From: Clostridia bacterium
GTDB taxonomy: Bacteria > Bacillota > Clostridia > Oscillospirales > CAG-272
Direction: 5' to 3'
Length of the DNA stretch: 62,397 nt
NCBI GenBank assembly: GCA_017631325.1
Contig: JAGBTM010000043.1
Span: 1 to 62,397 of the forward strand
The notes under the pieces are model-generated. The model had not been told where the DNA came from and did not search any database. It saw nothing but the letters and a program-made list of their open reading frames with translations. Position numbers and translations under genes: made by a program. This document shows, piece after piece, positions 26,652 to 35,263 of the stretch (position 1 is the first letter of the stretch; each line of letters opens with the position of its first letter).

Positions 26652-27209
26652 TCATTTTATATTTTTTCCGTCAGAAAACGCCTCTCCTACGCGCTCGCCA
26701 AATCCATAGTAGCCGTGAGATGAGCTATCGTAGATTATAGGACGGAAAATTTTAAGATCGGGCTTGCCGTCCTCTCCCAGCACCTTCACGTCTGCACTCA
26801 CGTTTACTATCTCGCCAATACAAATGCCGTCCTCGTTAAACTTGATAAGCTTACACTCAACAGAGACGGGAAGCTCGTCAATAATCGGAGCGTCTACAAG
26901 AGAGCTTCTTGTCGCGTGAAAACCTGCGCGCTCAAATTTGTCTTTGACGTCGTTTGCGGAAAAAAGACCAACGTAGTCGCAAGCCGCGGTTGTATCCTCG
27001 GTAGCAAAACTTAGGGTAAAAGCGCCTCTTTTCTTAATATTTTCGGTGGTCTTATGCTCGTCCGACAGACACACCATAACCTGATTCGTGTCGTATATTC
27101 CACCCCAAGCCGCATTCATAGCATTTGCCGTACCGCACTCGTCGTAAGTACCGACGATAAGCACGGGCATAGGATAGAGCCAATTTTTCACTCCAAAGCT
27201 TTTTCTCAT
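26652..27209 (-). CDS. Flavin reductase-like / flavoredoxin family protein
   Basis: 185 residues. NWLYPMPVLIVGTYDECGTANAM at the start and NAAWGGIYDTNQVMVCLS fit the FMN-binding split-barrel fold of flavoredoxins and flavin reductases; KKRGAFTLSF and DYVGLFSANDV are further family blocks. It would bind FMN and shuttle electrons between ferredoxin- or NAD(P)H-linked partners in the cytoplasm. It is a single gene with its own promoter (27285-27313) and GGCGGAAGG upstream of ATG. Confidence 0.83.
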   Translation of the reverse strand: MRKSFGVKNWLYPMPVLIVGTYDECGTANAMNAAWGGIYDTNQVMVCLSDEHKTTENIKKRGAFTLSFATEDTTAACDYVGLFSANDVKDKFERAGFHATRSSLVDAPIIDELPVSVECKLIKFNEDGICIGEIVNVSADVKVLGEDGKPDLKIFRPIIYDSSSHGYYGFGERVGEAFSDGKNIK

Positions 27210-27284
27210 TTTACCTTCCGCCTTTTAAATTTGTTTTAGATAGACAATTTTATAAACATGTTTTAGATACACGGTTTTAACTTT

Positions 27285-27313
27285 ATTATATCATATAAAT
27301 TTTATTTTTTCAA
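27285..27313 (-). promoter_or_regulatory. Promoter of the flavin reductase-like gene
   Basis: TTGAAA (27308-27313), 17-base spacer, TATAAT (27285-27290) on the minus strand. The interval 27210-27510 holds this promoter and the hairpin at 27423-27473 and nothing else I can see. Confidence 0.75.
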
Positions 27314-27422
27314 TAGAAAACGGCGTTTTTGTAAATATTTATTGTCAAAAAATCAATTTTCTCTGATTTTACACAGGCGCCCGATAACATTGTAGATTTA
27401 AAAAAATAAATATTTTCAAATC

Positions 27423-27473
27423 AAAAAGAGAGAAGAAGCCGACGGTTATATGTCGAAGCCTTCTCTCTTTTTT
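27423..27473. terminator. Bidirectional-looking terminator
   Basis: AAAAGAGAGAAG pairs with CTTCTCTCTTTT across a loop, flanked by A and T runs. It follows the small gene at 27511-27795. Confidence 0.75.
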
Positions 27474-27510
27474 ATCTATTTATCCGCTCAAAATGCGCAA
27501 AGCTCAAGCT

Positions 27511-27795
27511 TTACCACAAATCCTCTATTCTCGCTTCCTTTTTCCATCTATCAAGGTTTGCCGAAATAAACTCGTCGTACCAAAGCTCGGGATACGTCTG
27601 CCACGCCCTGTCGATTTCTTTCACTCGGTCCTTACGAAGATATACTGCCTCGTCAAGCATGTGTATATGCTTCATTAGACCCTGACGCCTGAGCACATCG
27701 TGGAGCGCGATGCTTCCGTTTTCAAGTCCGTGCGCCGCATCAAAGAATATAGCGTTCATAGCCCGTGTCCCCGTCTCTGCTCCCTCGTTTTCCAT
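27511..27795 (-). CDS. Hypothetical 94-residue protein, possibly a gene fragment
   Basis: An acidic, helix-rich 94-residue frame with no recognised motif (HMLDEAVYLRKDRVKEIDRAW is its most regular part). Its first codons (ATGGAAAACGAGG) also occur inside the heptamer repeat array immediately upstream (27798-27866), so the start may have been created by the repeats and the frame may be the tail of an older gene. There is no clear promoter, and GGAATGAG is only a weak ribosome binding site. Confidence 0.35.
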   Translation of the reverse strand: MENEGAETGTRAMNAIFFDAAHGLENGSIALHDVLRRQGLMKHIHMLDEAVYLRKDRVKEIDRAWQTYPELWYDEFISANLDRWKKEARIEDLW

Positions 27796-27797
27796 TA

Positions 27798-27866
27798 CTC
27801 ATTCCTTATTCCTTATTCCTTATTCCTTATTCCTCATTCCTCATTCCTCGTTTTCCATTCCTTACT
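27798..27866. repeat. Heptamer tandem repeat array
   Basis: About nine imperfect copies of a 7-base unit (TATTCCT/CATTCCT) lie between the ilvE terminator and the 94-residue frame. A related 7-base periodicity occurs at 55013-55110 and 55155-55250. Confidence 0.8.
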
Positions 27867-27885
27867 TCTAATTTAAATTAAATAG

Positions 27886-27941
27886 CAAAAAAACACGGAA
27901 TTGCGTGATGCTCTGCTAAGAGTATCCTGCAATACCGTGCA
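27886..27941 (-). terminator. Terminator of the ilvE-vor operon
   Basis: On the minus strand CACGGTATTGC pairs with GCAATTCCGTG, with an inner GAT-CTCT/AGAG-ATC stem, followed by a run of seven T. Confidence 0.9.
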
Positions 27942-27970
27942 TTTTTAACTTTAACTGTTGCTATTTAATT

Positions 27971-28996
27971 TTACTCAATCTCAACAATCCAGCCCTCAGG
28001 AGCCTCAATGCGTCCCATCTGAATACCGGTAAGGGTTTCGTAGAGCTTCTTGGTGGTAGCGCCCATCTCCTTCATACCCGCGGGGAAAGAGATTTCACGG
28101 CCGTGGTCAACGATTTTACCAACGGGTGAGATAACTGCCGCAGTGCCACAAAGTCCGCACTCAAGGAAGCCGTCAAGCTCGTCCTTGGAGATAACTCTCT
28201 CCTCTGCCTTGAGGCCGAGGTAGTCACGCGCAACTACCATAAGCGAGCGACGGGTGATAGAGGGAAGAATGCTCTCGGACTTGGGGGTAACTACACCGCC
28301 GTCCTTGGTAACGAAAATGATGTTCGCTCCGCCGGTTTCCTCAATGGTGGTGTGAGTTGCAGCGTCAAGATATATATTCTCGTCATAGCCCTGCTCGTGA
28401 GCGTCTACAATGTTGTAAAGGCTCATAGCGTAGTTAAGACCCGCCTTGATATGACCGGTTCCGTGAGGAGCCGCGCGGTCAAGGTCGGAAAGACGGAGGG
28501 TCAGAGGTCTGACTCCGCCCTTGAAATAAGGGCCAACGGGAGTTACGAGAATACGGAACTGATACTCGGTAGCAGGCTTAACACCTATAACCGCATTGGT
28601 TCCCATCATATAAGGTCTTATATAGAGGGTAGCGCCCGAGCCAAATGGAGGAACGTAAGCAGCGTTTGCCTTTACTACCTTCTTTACCGCCTCAATGAAC
28701 TTATCCTTAGGATAAACGGGCATCTTAAGTCTCTTTGCCGAGTCCTCCATGCGCTGAGCGTTGAGGTCGGGACGGAACGTAACTATTCTGCCGTCCTCGG
28801 TGGTGTACGCCTTAAGTCCCTCAAAGCAGGTCTGTGCGTACTGGAATACGCAAGCGCACTCGTTAAGGGTTATAGAGTGGTCGGCAGTGAGAGTTCCCTC
28901 GTCCCATTTGCCGTCCTTGTAATTTGAAACGAAGCTATAGTCGGTTTCCATATAGCCGAAGCCAAGCGACGCCCAATCAATATTTTTCTTTTCCAT
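27971..28996 (-). CDS. ilvE: Branched-chain amino acid aminotransferase
   Basis: 341 residues from ATG at 28996 (GGAGG 5 bases upstream); the longer upstream frame has no such site. Fold-type IV PLP enzyme: FEGLKAYTTEDGRI, FRPDLNAQRM, YIRPYMMGT, HIKAGLNYAMS (catalytic Lys), IEETGGANIIFV and GTAAVISPVG. It exchanges amino groups between glutamate and the 2-oxo acids of Val, Leu and Ile. It is the last gene of an operon that begins with an isoleucine-type T-box and carries a 2-oxoacid:ferredoxin oxidoreductase, which points to synthesis and not breakdown. Confidence 0.93.
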   Translation of the reverse strand: MEKKNIDWASLGFGYMETDYSFVSNYKDGKWDEGTLTADHSITLNECACVFQYAQTCFEGLKAYTTEDGRIVTFRPDLNAQRMEDSAKRLKMPVYPKDKFIEAVKKVVKANAAYVPPFGSGATLYIRPYMMGTNAVIGVKPATEYQFRILVTPVGPYFKGGVRPLTLRLSDLDRAAPHGTGHIKAGLNYAMSLYNIVDAHEQGYDENIYLDAATHTTIEETGGANIIFVTKDGGVVTPKSESILPSITRRSLMVVARDYLGLKAEERVISKDELDGFLECGLCGTAAVISPVGKIVDHGREISFPAGMKEMGATTKKLYETLTGIQMGRIEAPEGWIVEIE

Positions 28997-29102
28997 AAAA
29001 GCCTCCATATTATTAAGTACAAATTTCTTTGTCAAAATACAGCGAGAGGTCGGGAGCACCGATTATACTGCTGGCACTCGGTGGCCCGATGGACCGTCGC
29101 TC

Positions 29103-29642
29103 TTATTTTTTATAGTTTTTGCCAAGGCTAAGAGCCTTCATATTAAGCTCCTTAAGCGCTTCCTTCTTGGGAGGAACGAGGCTGTCCACAACCTCTTTTG
29201 CGCCATCAAAGGAAAGCTCGGGGTGATTTTCAAGCAGATGGCCTACGATAATCATATTAGCAAGAGTTGCAATTCCCTCTTCCTTTGCCATCTGCGTTGC
29301 GGGAATGTAGAACACCTCTACGTCATCCCTCTCAACCTTTGCGTCAATAAGCGAGGAGTCAACGTAAATCTGTCCGCCTTTAGCAACCGAGTCCACGTAC
29401 TTTAAAAGCGAGGGTGTGTTCATAGCGATAAGAACGTCGGGCTCAGTAATAATAGGCGAGCCTACGGGCGTGTCGGAGAGTATTACGTTGCAGTTTGCGG
29501 TACCTCCACGCATTTCGGGGCCGTAGGAGGGAAGCCAAGAAACCTGAAGCTCCTCTATAAGTCCCTTGTAGGCAATAAACTTGCCTGAGAAAAGAATTCC
29601 CTGTCCGCCAAATCCGGCAATAAGAATTTGTGTAGTCTTCAT
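29103..29642 (-). CDS. vorC: 2-oxoacid:ferredoxin oxidoreductase, gamma subunit
   Basis: 179 residues: QILIAGFGGQGILFSGKFIA at the start, SYGPEMRGGTANCNVILSD and TLANMIIVG define the gamma domain of pyruvate/2-oxoacid:acceptor oxidoreductases. It starts directly after the beta subunit gene with GGAGG upstream. It acts with the alpha, beta and ferredoxin subunits encoded just before it. Confidence 0.9.
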   Translation of the reverse strand: MKTTQILIAGFGGQGILFSGKFIAYKGLIEELQVSWLPSYGPEMRGGTANCNVILSDTPVGSPIITEPDVLIAMNTPSLLKYVDSVAKGGQIYVDSSLIDAKVERDDVEVFYIPATQMAKEEGIATLANMIIVGHLLENHPELSFDGAKEVVDSLVPPKKEALKELNMKALSLGKNYKK

Positions 29643-29643
29643 A

Positions 29644-30393
29644 TTACTTTTCCTCCCCGGATCTGTCCTTATACACGCCGATAGGATAGTAGGGAAGCAT
29701 ATCGCTCTCTATCCACTCAAGCGCAGCCTTAGGCGTCATGCCCCAGTTGGTAGGACAAGCCGAAACAACCTCTACAAGAGAGAAGCCCTTGCCTGCTATC
29801 TGGTTCTCAAACGCACGCTTTATAGCCTTCTTTGCCGCTCTTACGTTCTTGACGTTATTCACAGCAACGCGCGCAATATATTCAGGACCCTCGAGAGTTG
29901 CGAGCATCTCGCTCACCCTGATAGGCCAACCGCAGTGGTTTACGTCACGGCCATAGGGCGAGGTCTGAGTAACCTGACCGGGAAGGCTCGTGGGAGCCAT
30001 CTGACCTCCCGTCATACCGTAAATTGCATTGTTTACAAAGATAACGGTGATATTCTCGTTTCTAGCTGCCGAATGAACGGTCTCTGCCATACCAATCGAC
30101 GCAAGGTCACCGTCGCCCTGATAAGTAAACACGATATTGTCAGGACGGCTGCGCTTAATACCCGTAGCAACTGCGGGCGCTCTGCCGTGTGCCGCCTCTA
30201 TCATATCACAAGTGAAATAATCGTACGCCATAACGGCACAGCCAACGGGGGCTACATCGATAGCGCGTCCCTCTATTCCAAGCTCGTCCATAACCTCAGC
30301 AACCAGACGGTGAATTATACCGTGGGGACAGCCGGGGCAGTAATGGAACGGAATGTCAGCCAAGGACTTTGGCTTTTCAAATACAACTGCCAT
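29644..30393 (-). CDS. vorA: 2-oxoacid:ferredoxin oxidoreductase, beta (TPP-binding) subunit
   Basis: 249 residues from ATG at 30393 (GGAGAG 7 bases upstream). FHYCPGCPHGIIHRL is the conserved Cys-containing start; YQGDGDLASIGMAE and NNAIYGMTGGQMAPTS form the thiamine pyrophosphate/Mg site (GDGD...NN). It catalyses the reversible step acyl-CoA + CO2 + reduced ferredoxin = 2-oxo acid + CoA. The neighbouring ilvE favours branched-chain oxo acids over 2-oxoglutarate. Confidence 0.9.
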   Translation of the reverse strand: MAVVFEKPKSLADIPFHYCPGCPHGIIHRLVAEVMDELGIEGRAIDVAPVGCAVMAYDYFTCDMIEAAHGRAPAVATGIKRSRPDNIVFTYQGDGDLASIGMAETVHSAARNENITVIFVNNAIYGMTGGQMAPTSLPGQVTQTSPYGRDVNHCGWPIRVSEMLATLEGPEYIARVAVNNVKNVRAAKKAIKRAFENQIAGKGFSLVEVVSACPTNWGMTPKAALEWIESDMLPYYPIGVYKDRSGEEK

Positions 30394-30394
30394 A

Positions 30395-31456
30395 TCAGAA
30401 CTCTCCTTTCTCAGCCTTCTTAATGGCCGCAAGCACCTCGTCGGGACCGGGTATCATACCTCCCGCGCGATTGCAAAGCATAACGGGCTTCTTGCACTCG
30501 GTAGCAAGTCTTATATCCTCAATCATCTGGCCCATGCTGAGCTCAACGGATACAAACGCGCGCACCTTATCCAATACCTTAGCAAACGCTTTGTTCGGGA
30601 ACGGCCAAAGGGTGATAGGACGGATAAGACCAACCTTAATTCCCTCGGCTCTGGCGGCAGCTACCGCATTCTTGGCAACTCGTGAAGCAATACCGAATGC
30701 AACGACACAGACCTCTGCGTCCTCCATCATGTATTCCTCCCACATAGCCTCGTTTTCTTCTATGTGCTTATACTTTTCAAATCTCTCGAAATTCTTCTTC
30801 TCAAGCTCGTCGGGCTTAAGGTAGAGCGAGTTGACGACGTTGTGTCCTCTCTTGCACTCGGTACCGGTAAGCGCCCAGGGCTTCTCGTAGGTCTTAGGCT
30901 CTGCGTCCTCAAAGGTAATAGGCTCCATCATCTGACCGATAGTGCCGTCTGCGAGTATCATAGAGGTCATAAGATACTTGTCGGCAAGGTCAAAGCCCTT
31001 GATAGTAAGGCTTGCCATCTCCTGAACCGAAGCGGGAGCAAGAACTATCATACGGTAGTCACCGTGTCCGCCGCCCTTGGTAGCCTGGAAATAGTCCGAC
31101 TGTGAGGGCTGAATACCGCCAAGACCGGGGCCGCCTCGCTGTACGTTTACGACGAGCGCAGGTATATCCGAGCCCGCTATGTAGCTAAGGCCCTCAGCCT
31201 TGAGCGAAATTCCGGGGCTCGAGGAGGAGGTCATAACGCGCACGCCCGCAGCGGCTGCGCCGTATACCATGTTGATAGATGCGATTTCACTCTCTGCCTG
31301 AAGAAATACACCGCCGATTTTAGGCATCTTCTTAGCCATATAAGCGGCAATCTCGGTCTGGGGAGTGATAGGATAACCGAAGTAGTGACGGCAACCTGCA
31401 CGGATTGCAGCCTCTGCAATAGCCTCGTTGCCCTTCATCAAAATTCTCTGTGCCAT
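30395..31456 (-). CDS. vorB: 2-oxoacid:ferredoxin oxidoreductase, alpha subunit (VorB type)
   Basis: 353 residues from ATG at 31456 with GGAG 6 bases upstream. MKGNEAIAEAAIRAGCRHYFGYPITPQTEIA, shown here only in part as GCRHYFGYPITPQTEI, plus SSSPGISLKAEG and QPSQSDYFQATKGGGHGDY are typical of VorB/KorA subunits. It pairs with the beta subunit to form the catalytic core. It is followed without a gap by the beta subunit gene. Confidence 0.9.
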   Translation of the reverse strand: MAQRILMKGNEAIAEAAIRAGCRHYFGYPITPQTEIAAYMAKKMPKIGGVFLQAESEIASINMVYGAAAAGVRVMTSSSSPGISLKAEGLSYIAGSDIPALVVNVQRGGPGLGGIQPSQSDYFQATKGGGHGDYRMIVLAPASVQEMASLTIKGFDLADKYLMTSMILADGTIGQMMEPITFEDAEPKTYEKPWALTGTECKRGHNVVNSLYLKPDELEKKNFERFEKYKHIEENEAMWEEYMMEDAEVCVVAFGIASRVAKNAVAAARAEGIKVGLIRPITLWPFPNKAFAKVLDKVRAFVSVELSMGQMIEDIRLATECKKPVMLCNRAGGMIPGPDEVLAAIKKAEKGEF

Positions 31457-31466
31457 GACAATCTCC

Positions 31467-31673
31467 TTACTTTTCAACCGTTATTATGCAATCGGGACAC
31501 ATGGTTGCGCAAAACGCACAGCCTATACATTTCTCGGGCTCTTTCATATACGCAGGCGAATAGCCCTTTGCGTTGAGCTTGTCGTCGGCAATAGAAAGGC
31601 ACTTTTTAGGGCAAGCGTCAACACAAAGTCCGCAGCCCTTACACATCTCTGTTCTAAAGGTTACTTTATTCAT
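31467..31673 (-). CDS. vorD: 2-oxoacid:ferredoxin oxidoreductase, ferredoxin-like delta subunit
   Basis: 68 residues with two 4Fe-4S motifs, CKGCGLCVDACPKKC and CIGCAFCATMCPDC, the 2[4Fe-4S] ferredoxin subunit of Vor/Kor enzymes. AGGAGG lies upstream. It carries electrons between the TPP subunit and soluble ferredoxin. Confidence 0.93.
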   Translation of the reverse strand: MNKVTFRTEMCKGCGLCVDACPKKCLSIADDKLNAKGYSPAYMKEPEKCIGCAFCATMCPDCIITVEK

Positions 31674-31706
31674 TTATTCCTCCTTGAATTACGGGCCACG
31701 AAAGGC

Positions 31707-32384
31707 TTATTTCGGTAGCTCGAAATACTTTTTCTGTAATGTAAGAGGGAGCACGGGTACGCCGCGAAGCCCCTCGGCAACCGAAGATTCGGCCGTGTGA
31801 AGCCATAGGGGAAGCCCCGTCAAATCACATAGCCTCTCTACGAACTCGTAGGAGTCCGTAACCGTCTTTACGGTCGTTTCGTTTCCTAAGTTTGAGTTAT
31901 TTACTATCGCGTTAAACGGTATACCTGCCGCAGTCTCGATTTCCCTCATAACCTCGAGGGCATCCTCTACCGTAGAGGTGAGCGGACGGTACATATTCAC
32001 AACGAACGCCATGCGGTAATTATTCTCAGCCTTGATAGCGTCCCTGAATCTGCCGAGGGCATACGCGCCTCTGTCGTCACCGCCTATATCCATAACTCCG
32101 TACACCGACTTATCCGCAACCAAGCGATAACTCTCGGCCGGAAGCGCCGGCAGGTCTACGTTGGTGTTTGCAAATCTCGGAGAGATAAGCTCGATACCAA
32201 GCTCGGAAAGCTCTCTTTCCGAATCCTTAGTCCTGAAATACGGATTTACTATATCCAAATCGGCAACGATAACCGACTTACCCTCGTTTTTTAGCTTTAC
32301 GGCATAGTTGACGGCAATATTCGTCTTGCCGCTACCGTAATGCCCCGCGAAAAGAGTTAATCTTTTATCTTCCATTTCGTTCAC
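31707..32384 (-). CDS. ParA/MinD-like P-loop NTPase of unknown role in the vor operon
   Basis: 225 residues: TLFAGHYGSGKTNIAVNYA is a Walker A, VIVADLDIVNPYF a switch-I-like motif, and VMDIGGDDRGAYALGRF a Walker B-like motif, so it is a SIMIBI-class (CobQ/ParA) NTPase. The start is GTG with AAAGG upstream, or ATG nine bases later. It sits between the acyl-CoA synthetase and the ferredoxin subunit. A role in cluster loading or assembly of the oxidoreductase is a guess from position only. Confidence 0.7.
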   Translation of the reverse strand: MNEMEDKRLTLFAGHYGSGKTNIAVNYAVKLKNEGKSVIVADLDIVNPYFRTKDSERELSELGIELISPRFANTNVDLPALPAESYRLVADKSVYGVMDIGGDDRGAYALGRFRDAIKAENNYRMAFVVNMYRPLTSTVEDALEVMREIETAAGIPFNAIVNNSNLGNETTVKTVTDSYEFVERLCDLTGLPLWLHTAESSVAEGLRGVPVLPLTLQKKYFELPK

Positions 32385-32399
32385 CGGATAAAGCCTTTA

Positions 32400-34673
32400 T
32401 CAAAGCAGCTTTCTTATAATTTTACCGCTTGTGGTCTTGGGCAAGCTCTCGTAGAACTCTACTATTCTCGGGTACTTGTAGGGTGCAGTGCGCGACTTGA
32501 CGTAATTTTGGATTTCGCGCTTAAGCTCGTCCGTGCCCTCTTGTCCCTTGACGAGAACTATGCTCGCCTTGACAACCTGTCCGCGTATCTCGTCGGGCGC
32601 TGCCGAAACACCGCACTCAAGAACGTAGGGAAGCTCCATGATTACGTTCTCTATCTCGAACGGGCCTATTCTGTATCCCGAGGACTTGATAACGTCGTCG
32701 GCGCGTCCTACGTACCAAAGGAAGCCGTCCTCGTCGCGCCAAGCAAGGTCGCCCGTGTGATAATATCCGTCGCGCCAGGTCTCTGCCGTAACCTCGGGGT
32801 TACCCTCGTAGGCATAAGCAAGACCGCAGGGAAGTCCCCTAGAGATATCTATACATATCTCACCGCTCTCACCGAGCTTGACCTCCTCACCCTCAGAGCT
32901 GAGAAGATGCACGTTGTAAAGAGGAACGGGCTTACCCATAGAGCCTATCTTGTGGCTGTCGCCTGCAAGGTTACCGATAATAAGAGTGCTCTCGGACTGA
33001 CCGAAGCCCTCCATAATTTTAAGGCCCGTATGGTTTTCAAACTGACGGAACACCTCGGGGTTCAGAGCCTCACCGGCCGTAGAGGCGTGCTCTATGCTCG
33101 ACAAATCGAAGCGCGAGAGGTCCTGCTTGATTAACATTCTGTACATCGTAGGAGGTGCGCAGAACGTTGTAATATGATACTTCTTGAACAGAGGCAAAAT
33201 CTTCTCTGCGTCGAAGCGGTCGAAGTCGTAAACGAAGGTTGCGGCCTCGCACAGCCACTGGCCGTAGAGCTTGCCCCAAAGAGCCTTAGCCCAGCCCGTG
33301 TCGGAAATAGTGAGGTGCAGGCCGTCGGGATTAACCTGATGCCAGTATTTCGCAGTAATGAAATGTCCGAGAGGATACTTGTGGCTGTGAGCCGCAATTT
33401 TCGGATATCCCGAGGTTCCCGAGGTGAAGAACATCAGCATCGGGTCGCTTCCGGCAGGAGTGTCCTCGGTGCGTGCGAAATGGCTGCTGTATATACTGTA
33501 CTCGTCGTCAAAGCTACGCCAACCCTCACGCTGCGCTCCGACGATTATCTTGAAATCAAGGCCGCCGACCTTAGCCGCCGCCGAGTCAACGGCATCTGCG
33601 ACCTCGCCGTCTGCGGTACAGATAATTCCCTTGATGCCGCCTGCCTTAAATCTGTATTCGAAATCCTTTTCAAGAAGCTGGTTAGGTGCAGGAATTGCCA
33701 CAGCTCCTATCTTATGTAATGCGAGCATCGAGAACCAGAACTGATAATGGCGCTTAAGCACCAGCATAACTCTGTCGCCTTTTTGAATACCAAGCGACTT
33801 GAAGTAGTTTGCAGCTCTTGCCGACCCCTTCTTCATGTCCTCAAAGGTGAAGCGGCGCTCGGTTCCGTCCTCGCTGACGTGGAGCATAGCGAGCTTGTTT
33901 GGCTTGCGTCTTCCAAGCGCGTCAACGACGTCAAATGCAAAGTTGAACTTTTCCTCGTTCTTGAAGGATATGTCTGTGAGAATACCGTCCTTTTCGGTAG
34001 GTATAATAAAGTCGTTGTAAATTCTCTTCTCGGTATCCTCATCGCGACGCTTGGTCTGTACCGAATGCTCGGCAGCCGCCTCGCCAACTCTTGCCGCCTG
34101 GTTGCGAAGAACTATGGCGTAGAAGGTACAGTCGGAGCCTCCTACGGCAATCATGCCGTGAGGCGTGCCCGAGTCGTAGTATATACAGTCGCCCGGATTG
34201 AGAATTTCAAAATTATCGCCTATCTGAATTTTCATCTGACCGCTGATAACTATATCGCACTCCTGGCCCTCGTGAGTAACGAGCTCTATTTTCTCATTCT
34301 CAGCGCCCTCGTGGTAATTCATTTCCATGTAGAGAGGCAGAGCGATACGGTTACGGAAGCCTGACGCGAGGTTGAAGCCCACCATATTGTGCGCCTCCTC
34401 TATTCTCTGTCCCTCGCCGCGGCGTGTAAGAGCGTACGAACGGAGCTTCGGGCTCTTACCCTCAAGTATATCTCCCATATCTACGCCGAAATTCAGGGCG
34501 CAGTGATACAGAAAGGCTATACTCAGATTACGGTTTCCTGCCTCACACTGCTCGTATTCATATTCGCTAAGGCCCGTGCGTGCCGCCATTTCCGCAACGG
34601 AAAGGCCCGATATCAAGCGCAAATCCTTGACACGCTCGGCTACCTCTTTTATCTTATGTTCCATAGTTTCCAT
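32400..34673 (-). CDS. Fusion of an HTH-cupin regulator-like part and a medium-chain acyl-CoA synthetase
   Basis: 757 residues. Residues about 5-70 are an XRE-type helix-turn-helix (LRLISGLSVAEMAARTGLS). About 110-195 is a cupin (HEGQECDIVISGQM, GDCIYYDSGTPHGM). From about 235 on is an ANL acyl-CoA synthetase: MLMFFTSGTSGYPK (P-loop), SDTGWAK, EGFGQSEST, YHTGDLAWRD, and the C-terminal Lys motif KTTSGKI. The SDTGWAK block is shared with MACS-type medium and branched-chain enzymes. It would make acyl-CoA from a short or branched acid, and the HTH-cupin part may sense the ligand or bind DNA. It is the first gene after an isoleucine-type T-box and leads the vor-ilvE operon. The ribosome binding site of the first ATG is distant; a second ATG lies three codons on. 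Confidence 0.88.
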   Translation of the reverse strand: METMEHKIKEVAERVKDLRLISGLSVAEMAARTGLSEYEYEQCEAGNRNLSIAFLYHCALNFGVDMGDILEGKSPKLRSYALTRRGEGQRIEEAHNMVGFNLASGFRNRIALPLYMEMNYHEGAENEKIELVTHEGQECDIVISGQMKIQIGDNFEILNPGDCIYYDSGTPHGMIAVGGSDCTFYAIVLRNQAARVGEAAAEHSVQTKRRDEDTEKRIYNDFIIPTEKDGILTDISFKNEEKFNFAFDVVDALGRRKPNKLAMLHVSEDGTERRFTFEDMKKGSARAANYFKSLGIQKGDRVMLVLKRHYQFWFSMLALHKIGAVAIPAPNQLLEKDFEYRFKAGGIKGIICTADGEVADAVDSAAAKVGGLDFKIIVGAQREGWRSFDDEYSIYSSHFARTEDTPAGSDPMLMFFTSGTSGYPKIAAHSHKYPLGHFITAKYWHQVNPDGLHLTISDTGWAKALWGKLYGQWLCEAATFVYDFDRFDAEKILPLFKKYHITTFCAPPTMYRMLIKQDLSRFDLSSIEHASTAGEALNPEVFRQFENHTGLKIMEGFGQSESTLIIGNLAGDSHKIGSMGKPVPLYNVHLLSSEGEEVKLGESGEICIDISRGLPCGLAYAYEGNPEVTAETWRDGYYHTGDLAWRDEDGFLWYVGRADDVIKSSGYRIGPFEIENVIMELPYVLECGVSAAPDEIRGQVVKASIVLVKGQEGTDELKREIQNYVKSRTAPYKYPRIVEFYESLPKTTSGKIIRKLL

Positions 34674-34885
34674 ACTTATCCGCTTAACTCCTCTAAAAAT
34701 AAACGCGTTAATAGAATATATTATACAAAAATATCCACCCTTTTGTCAATATTTTTCTATAATATTTTGCTACAAAAACAAAATAAAGTGAATATCTTGC
34801 CGACTTTTGCTCATTTTTTTCGGCTTATTGGAAGCTCTGCCCCCTCAGGTAACGAACGGGGCGAAAAATCGGGAAAAAACAAAAA

Positions 34886-35134
34886 AACGCCTCGGGAACA
34901 AAATTCCTGAGACGAGTAAATATACCCGCGGTACCACTCAAATTGCGAAAAATCGCCGCTTTAGGCTCCAACAAGCCCTCACCCTTAACGCGGGAAACGT
35001 AAAACCCTGGCTCTCGCTCGGATTTTCTGCTCGGAAGTGATAGGTATGTGGCTTATCGCTATCGGCTCGCACCGTCCACCGACTCTCTGAAAGCTACCCT
35101 GCCACACCGTCTTCGTCATAGCATTTCAATCTTT
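34886..35134 (-). promoter_or_regulatory. T-box riboswitch, specifier read as AUC (Ile), with terminator
   Basis: Minus strand. The T-box sequence TGAGTGGTACCGCGGG is at 34925-34940 and the terminator CGTCTCAGGAA/TTCCCGAGGCG plus T run at 34881-34915. Stem I is recognisable from TTTCAGAGAGTCGG and GGTGCGAGCCGA. After the upper helix (GTGGC/GCCAC, ACC) comes TATCACTTCCGAGC, in which ATC occupies the specifier place. Uncharged tRNA-Ile would therefore switch on the acyl-CoA synthetase/vor/ilvE operon. A promoter TTGACT-17-TAGAAT lies at 35141-35169. The T-box call is firm; the codon is read by eye. Confidence 0.88.
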
Positions 35135-35140
35135 AAATAC

Positions 35141-35169
35141 ATTCTACCACTTATTAATAAAAAAGTCAA
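35141..35169 (-). promoter_or_regulatory. Promoter of the Ile-type T-box operon
   Basis: TTGACT (35164-35169), 17-base spacer, TAGAAT (35141-35146) on the minus strand. Confidence 0.75.
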
Positions 35170-35263
35170 ACCTTTTTTTCAAAAAAGATGCACAAAATTC
35201 AGGGGTTTTGCCTGCGTTTTTTATACATTATCGCAAAAAGTTGACTTTTTTTAGCATTTTCTC

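Noticed and set aside
27798..27866. CRISPR array
   Set aside because: The repeats are 7-base tandem units without spacers; no repeat-spacer pattern was seen anywhere in the window.
29040..29102. Hairpin-like sequence between vorC and ilvE as operon terminator
   Set aside because: Short imperfect pairing without a T run; the clear terminator lies after ilvE, so the genes are treated as one operon.
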